From the NCBI GenBank assembly GCA_039621445.1, contig CP154954.1, positions 11,526,716-11,590,715 of the forward strand: DNA of 64,000 bases, read 5' to 3'. The stretch is from Euglena gracilis (taxonomy: Eukaryota > Euglenida > Euglenophyceae > Euglenales). Within the stretch, counting starts at the first letter, position 1, and the number at the start of each line of letters is the position of its first letter. A program made the position numbers and the translations under genes. The notes beneath the pieces were generated by a model. That model was not told where the DNA came from, did no database searches, and worked only from the letters and a program-made list of their open reading frames with translations. This document shows positions 59,101-64,000 of the stretch, in pieces.

Positions 59101-60678
59101 CCAATGACTTCTGCCAGTTTACAATGCATCGTTAAAACCGCTTTGGTTGGGGGAGACAAAAACCCGACTGACAATAGCACTTTTAGCAAGGCTCTTTTGG
59201 GGGGGAGACTCAGGTCAAATAACTTTTAAAAACATCAGATTTCTGGATTGAGAAGAACTGGGAAAGGGAGGTGCCTCCTCAACACACCAAACATAAACAT
59301 AAGCACAAAAAAAACAAGAAAACAAAAATGAATGCCAGAAAGGACGTCAAAAGATTATTCATATCAATCTTCCATCCACATGGCTGTCCGACTTTGTGGG
59401 ATGGGGCACAAACGACACACCTCTGTGTGCACTGCGGAGACTCCTCGCCCAGCACCCGAATGTAGGAGATGGGACCATACAATTTCTCAACCGACCCCCC
59501 CCCCAGGGGGTCACTTCCACTCATCCAAAAACCAGGTACTCAGTTTTTCTCGGGAAACCATTCAGTAACTACCCCTTGGGGGGTCGGCCACTCTGAAATC
59601 CAAACGAAATTTCACCAGAAACGTGGAAAAAAGGAGTCAAAAATTCCAGCGCCTTCGGCACCGGGCGTTTTTTTTTGACGACCCCCCCCCCCCAGGGAGG
59701 AAGGGGGAACACGGGCCAAAAACCAGTCAGTCACTCTGAAAAAAAACAGTCACCGACCCCCCGGGGGTGGTCGGCCAGTGACTAAGTTATTGTATGGATG
59801 GGACCGCATGGGGAGAAGAGGTCGACGAGGTTTTGCTCGGTGATGTACTGGGGCGGGCACAGGGAAGGAGAACCGCCACTGGAAGCCTTAACATTAGCAC
59901 ACGGATCCCACTTGAAGAGCATCCCCTTGCTTAAAACCCTGGTCGACTACAACGAACCTGCACCATTATTCTGGGAAGCTTTTAGAATGTACCTGAAAAG
60001 CCTTCTGTGCTGTGCTGCCTGTGTACAGTGCACATTTTATTGCACAACCATGGAACCCGGAGCAGGCTGTTTGAAACCACCCCCGGGGGGGGGGGTGGGG
60101 GGGGTCCGGAGTGCCTGTGAGTGCCTGCCCAGGGGGGTCGGATTTCGGCCCGTGCCCAGGCACATTCCTTTGAAAATAGCCATTTTGGCTCCCCGGCGCC
60201 TTTGGCGCCGGGCCTGTGCTGGGGCACTTTTGGCCGTGTGCCCCCGGGGGGGCGGGGGTCGCCGACCCCGGGTCGGATCGGGAGTACCTTGGAGTGCCTG
60301 CCCAGGCAGGCACCTCCGCCCTCCCCATGGGGTGGGATCGGCACCCGACTAAAATACGGCCTGACCTGGAGCCGTCAAGGGTCATGCAAGAGGGACAATC
60401 ATGGAGTGACAAAATCAAAAAAAAAAAACGGAAACCCTTTTGGAACAATACAACACTTGGCCCCAGGGTTTGGAAAAAATTGGAAATCACAAAATTGACA
60501 TTACAGGATCAAATGACTCTAAATTAAATTCTTCACACAAGTTACAACCTACAAAAAAAACTTGAGGAATCTTTACAGCAATATGCTATGAGGTGCAGAA
60601 GACATGAGGGGACTGTCCTCCCCTGGAAAGGTGGCTCACGTGCACCGTTTTATTGATATCTGTGGAATGTTCGGCCAT
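55602..60678 (-). CDS. SR-type splicing factor, SREK1/SRSF11-like (RRM + RS domain)
   Basis: Minus-strand exons: 60678 to about 60604 (start MAEHSTDINKTVHVSHLS; donor uncertain), 59847-59783, 59513-59433, 58749-58659, 58380-58247, 57443 to about 57305, 56617-56507, about 56020-55850, and a last exon ending NGHSASPPRN (stop at 55604-55602). From 59847 to 57443 phases agree. The RRM shows ITEQNLVDLFSPCGPI, SYIRVLGEESP, the RNP1 strand HKFAFIEFMEVGGY, LNNMVLGDKQIQV, then NRSHNGCAKPYPKT. The last two elements match the family-specific FGDRPLKI-NHSNNAIVKPP region of SREK1/SRSF11. The RS part is exceptionally clear: RKRRSRDRSRDRHRDRDR, RRRSRERSGRRDRSRDRKDR, DRSREKTRTKDRDSSTERRE. Expected role: nuclear pre-mRNA splicing regulator. 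Element 59477-59796 splits the RRM coding sequence. Confidence 0.85.
56043..56180. repeat. (ATC)n trinucleotide repeat in a splicing-factor intron
   Basis: About 45 atc units with occasional gtc or ctc, directly upstream (on the minus strand) of the last RS exon. Open frames of poly-Ser, poly-His, poly-Ile and poly-Met are artefacts. Confidence 0.95.
59477..59796 (-). mobile_element. TIR element with perfect 9-bp TSD inside the RRM coding sequence
   Basis: The plus-strand left end ATACAATTTCTCAACCGACC is the near inverse of the right end. GATGGGACC is repeated exactly at 59468-59476 and 59797-59805. Deleting the element and one copy restores FSPCGPI-SYIRVLGEE, the normal helix-1 to strand-2 turn of an RRM. 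A phase-2 donor, ACTTA^GTCACT (59783), and acceptor, GGAAG^T (59513), give an in-frame 20-residue insertion without stops. The interior has two 'cagtcact...tcggcca' arms and a gcgccttcggcacc hairpin. Other pieces of this family are at 7.4, 46.2 and 48.4 kb. Confidence 0.8.
60060..60355. repeat. G/C-run repeat with ggcgcctttggcgcc hairpin
   Basis: gagtgcctgcccagg phrases flank a tttgaaaatagccatttt segment and a perfect GGCGCC stem-loop (60197-60211). A related copy lies at 11930-12110 (cattgaaaacggcc, then ccggcgccttcggcacc). Intronic to the splicing-factor gene. Confidence 0.55.
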
Positions 60679-60779
60679 GTGGCATCTGCGAAGGAGACCG
60701 GGGCTTGTTTGATGCCGTATTTCCCTCTCTCACAAAAAAAAACAACAGTAATAGAGTGTGAAAAAAATATGATGATGAA

Positions 60780-60955
60780 TACATACATACATATAAACAT
60801 AAAACATAAACAAAAACAAAAACATGAACATGAACATAAATATAAATATAAATATAAATGCAAATATAAATACAAATACAAATACAAATATAAATACAAA
60901 AAAATACAAATATAAATACAAATACAAATATAAACATAAATATGAACATAAATAT
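60780..60955. repeat. (AAATAC/AAATAT/AAACAT)n hexamer repeat
   Basis: Short-period A-rich hexamers; the frames (NININ, KYKYK) are artefacts. Upstream of the splicing-factor start codon. Confidence 0.95.
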
Positions 60956-61102
60956 ATGAAAGAAAAATATGATGATGCTTTGTGGAAATATGCCAAAAAC
61001 CTCAAGGCGTGCTACTGTGAGAACAATTAGGAATTGCATGAGAACCAATCAATCTTTGAGGGAAAACTAAAAAATGACCAAAACGTCCAATAGACCCCTT
61101 GG

Positions 61103-62533
61103 CAGGGGCAGAGAGATATTCCGGTCGGCCGAAAATTTTATTCCGGTGTTTTATTCCGGTTTATTCCGGTTTATTCCGGTTTATTCCGGCATTTATTCCG
61201 GTTTATTCCGGTCAATTCCTGTCTGAATGGACTTAGGATTTTTTTGCAGGACAATTGGGCCGAGGCGCTCACCCGGCTACAGGAATGGGGCTGCTTTCCT
61301 TGGTTGCCCCACCCCGCCAAGTGGTCACTTCGCACTTGGTGATGCGGATCATCACATCACATCACAGCAGACCCCGGCCTTTTTGGGAAAAACAAGCCGA
61401 TGAAAATTGGTTCTTGGGGTTTTCTCTTGAGGCGGTTCCCTGGCACCGCTGTCTTTTTTCCTTCCCAAAAATTGTCATGCCAAGTGTCTTAGGCGGCCCA
61501 AAATCAAAACTGCCCAAAAGTGCCCAAAAAGGTTTGTAATCATGTGGTAAGCACATCTGAGCAGTTTTTGGGGGTCTTCCGCCAGAAATTGGGGTTTTTT
61601 TGTACAAAAATTCCCATTCGGCCAATTTTGGGGAAATAGAATACCGTGCAGCATGGCAGAAATCTAAGGCCATCTGCTGAAAGCCCTTGAGAAGAGCTTT
61701 CAATCGATGGGCAACATGGCAGCTTCCAAACAGGGTCGGAAAATGCGACCGCCGATTTTCAGAGCGCTGTGCAATGTGGCTGAGTTCTGTCGGTACCAAG
61801 CAAAAGGTCTTGGGGCAGGCAAACCTTCGTGGACAGATCGCAGATCCTAAACCCCCCAGAGTTTTGAACCCTTTTAAAATAGAGCACAGGCTTAAAAAAA
61901 CACAAAAAGGGCCTGTTTCCTGGGTCCCAACAACCGCAAACGATGCACGTGCTACTGTGGAAGGTCCCCTCGGAACCAGAGGGCCAAAAGAGTGGGTTTC
62001 ACCGCTGGGTTTCAAAAAGAATGCAACGTTGCGCTTAAATGCAAGGCAAAAATCAAAACGAAGTGAAGTGCGAGTTAGGCCGCCTGAGAGTGTTATTACC
62101 CCCTGATTGAAAGATGATTCGCTTTGTCCAATGGGATCCCTGCCACCAAAAATCACAGCGTAGATATTGTCCTAGTTCATGTCCCTTTGGAAAGAACTCA
62201 GGGACAAACATTCACCAAGTGCAGCCCCACAAGTGGGGATAATATCCAAACAAAAAAAATTCATTCAACCAGGGGAAGAAACAGGCAAAGTGAAGGTGTG
62301 CTCCTGATATCAAATGCCGATTGTGCTTTGCTTGCGCTCTTTTGTTGCTCTTGTGGTTTTGAAACCTGAAAATATATCAAACTTCACCTTCATTGCCTTT
62401 GTGTCTTGCAGAATTTTCAAGCCATTGGCTGGCACTTTTATTCCGGTTATTCCGGTTTATTCCGGTTTATTCCGGTTTTCGCTATTCCGGTTTATTCCGG
62501 TTTATTCCGGACCGGAATATCTCCCTGCCCCTG
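61103..62533. mobile_element. ATTCCGG-family TIR element, copy 2 (1.43 kb, perfect 7-bp TSD)
   Basis: The ends CAGGGGCAGAGAGATATTCC and the inverse match copy 1 (4859-6044). CCCTTGG flanks both ends (61096-61102, 62534-62540). Subterminal ATTCCGGTTT arrays lie at both ends, and about 200 bp inside the left end is nearly identical to copy 1. In the centre, 62110-62215 is homologous to 5600-5720 of copy 1 but in the opposite orientation. A 264-codon minus-strand open frame (62156-61362) has no recognisable domain and a shifted frame relative to copy 1, so it is probably decayed. Confidence 0.8.
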
Positions 62534-62540
62534 CCCTTGG

Positions 62541-63758
62541 GTGGCTGAAAGGGGACCGTTTCTGGGTGCATTTAACCTCGACTTCTGAAAGCCTCACTCA
62601 GTTTGGCAACCACCAAGCCGGATCCTATCACCCTCGAAGGAAAATAAATGGAGAGGTTCATGCATATTCACAGTCGTTGAATTTTTCGTGCAAGGTGCCA
62701 TTTTGGATGGATTTTTTGAAGCCATGCGAAAAAATGATTTCCAGCTTTGAAGACCTGAGCGAGGCAGTTCACTGCCATTGTTTTTCTTCCGACCCAATTT
62801 TCATTTCGATCCTTTTTTGCACGTTCAAATCCAAAAAATAATAATACCATGTTGCAGGACGTTACCCAATTGGAAATTTTTCGCCTCATAATCAAAAATT
62901 TGTGTAGCAACTTTATTCCTGGGCTTTTCTGCATTTTAGTTCCTTATTTTCTTGATTACTTAATTCTTTATTTATTTTCATGACTACAGGTTGGGCACAG
63001 TTCTGAGGGGTCTAGGGTTCAACTGTAGCTTTTGTTTTGTAGTGCCGGCAACCCGATCTAAATCACAACATCCGGAAATGTCCAGCAGTCGTCCAGCGGC
63101 AAAAAAAAATAAATAAATTGTCGATGACCATCGACATTTTTCATTTTTTCCGTCGATGACAGGGGCAGGCCATACCATTGCTTTCAGACATCTGGGGAGG
63201 GCGTACAAAAAAAAACCAGTCAGTAACGTTTGAATCAGTCAAGCACTTCCTCGTGAGATCTATCAATCAGGTCACTCTGGACTAAATGGTCCAAAATCAA
63301 GGGGTTGGAGCCGGTTGTACGCTTTTGGAGGTTTCTGGCCACCCACAACACCGGGCCATTTTGACCCCCCCCCTGTGGAGGTTCAGCTCAGATAGAACAA
63401 ACAGACTGCTTTCAAAAAGTGACTGCATTTCCTTTGAAAATGGAAATTGACACCCTCCCTCCTCAATGGTATATTCCTGCAACAGGGGTGTTGTTAGGAC
63501 ATTTATCCCTCAGCTTTTTCCGTCTGCCCAAACCATTGCCTACTGTTTGTCTGACGGCACGGCAAATTTAGGGCTCCAGACCCCTCAAAATCAATTCTTG
63601 TGACCATTTTTTGAAAAATTTTGGTCCGGGGGGGGGGGGGGGTTGGAGACCCAATCCAGCCACTTCAAAAAAACAACAGTCATTCATGCCCCCACGCCCC
63701 CGGGACGAGTCGGACACATACTGGGCATAACCATGCATGGGGCTGGGAGGGAGTTGAT
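62541..63758. other. Gene-free stretch at the right side
   Basis: Mostly AT-rich unique sequence, with 'accagtcagtaac' and 'gtcactctgga' fragments of the 59.5-kb element family at 63210-63285. No exon supported. Confidence 0.5.
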
Positions 63759-64000
63759 CAGGCTTCTTTTTAAGACCCCCGGGGGGGGGAGGGGGGGTCC
63801 CCCCCCCACCCACCCAGGGTGGCGCTGGACCCCCCCGGGGGGGGGGGGGGGGGGGGGGTCCGGGGACCCCCCCAAAATCGGGCCCGTTAAAGGCAATTTT
63901 CAAAAATTTTCGGCGCTTCGCGCCGAAAAGGTATACCCAGCGCCTCCGGCGCGGGAACCCCCCCCCCGGGGGGGGGTCCGGCCCGGACCCACCCCCCCAC
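63759..64000. mobile_element. Introner-family element cut by the window end
   Basis: It starts CAGGCTTCTTTTTAAGACCC after gagttgat. It has C/G runs, then aaaattttcggcgcttcgcg, then ccgaaaaggtatacccagcg, the most intact form of the family core. The right end lies beyond the window. Confidence 0.65.

Noticed and set aside
61362-62156. 264-residue minus frame in the 61-kb element as a transposase
   Set aside because: No recognisable catalytic motif, and its homologous segment in the first copy is in another frame.

Overview
This is a nuclear window from a microbial eukaryote, probably an alga or other protist. The genes are split into short exons (about 40-200 nt) with GT-AG and apparently GC-AG introns. 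Gaps are filled with microsatellites, minisatellites and short inverted-repeat elements built on G/C homopolymer runs. There is no prokaryotic gene organisation. All six genes I could assemble lie on the minus strand, one after another. That one-way order, the GC donors and the element-derived introns are compatible with a dinoflagellate, but no marker proves it; a pelagophyte or haptophyte is also possible.

Layout (minus-strand genes, listed from low to high coordinates): 1-10.7 kb is repeats, with two weak exon candidates. 10770-13962 is a small unknown protein gene. 14524-21633 is a dual-specificity protein phosphatase with eight exons and a complete HCxxGxxRS signature. 24184-40062 is a long coiled-coil protein gene with about 17 exons, whose introns hold 2 kb of TG repeat and many CA tracts. 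42.3-46.0 kb is a 163-bp satellite. 46477-49366 is an unknown protein gene. 50214-52814 is a calmodulin/myosin-light-chain-like EF-hand protein gene. 52.9-53.6 kb is a 39-bp array. 55602-60678 is an SREK1/SRSF11-like RRM plus RS-domain splicing factor. 61.1-62.5 kb is a 1.4-kb element, and the window ends inside another.

The main discovery is a set of introner-like elements. Five terminal-inverted-repeat elements, each flanked by 8-9 bp target duplications (perfect or with one or two mismatches), interrupt what would otherwise be continuous coding exons in four of the six genes: 10829-12163, 28230-28513, 39631-40033, 46662-46965 and 59477-59796. In each case I can find GT/GC-AG sites, in or near the terminal repeats or the duplication, whose use keeps the reading frame. 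Two unrelated genes carry the same solution: donor CAG^GC in one terminal repeat, acceptor AG^CCTG in the other, with a net gain of exactly 15 nt (five residues, Q-P-x-x-E). This looks like DNA transposons turning themselves into introns. Related copies sit outside coding sequence (2433-2694, 6272-6456, 10409-10619, 22753-23025, 63759-end).

All exon models were read by eye from splice motifs, phase agreement between neighbouring exons and protein-family resemblance. No transcript or database search was possible.
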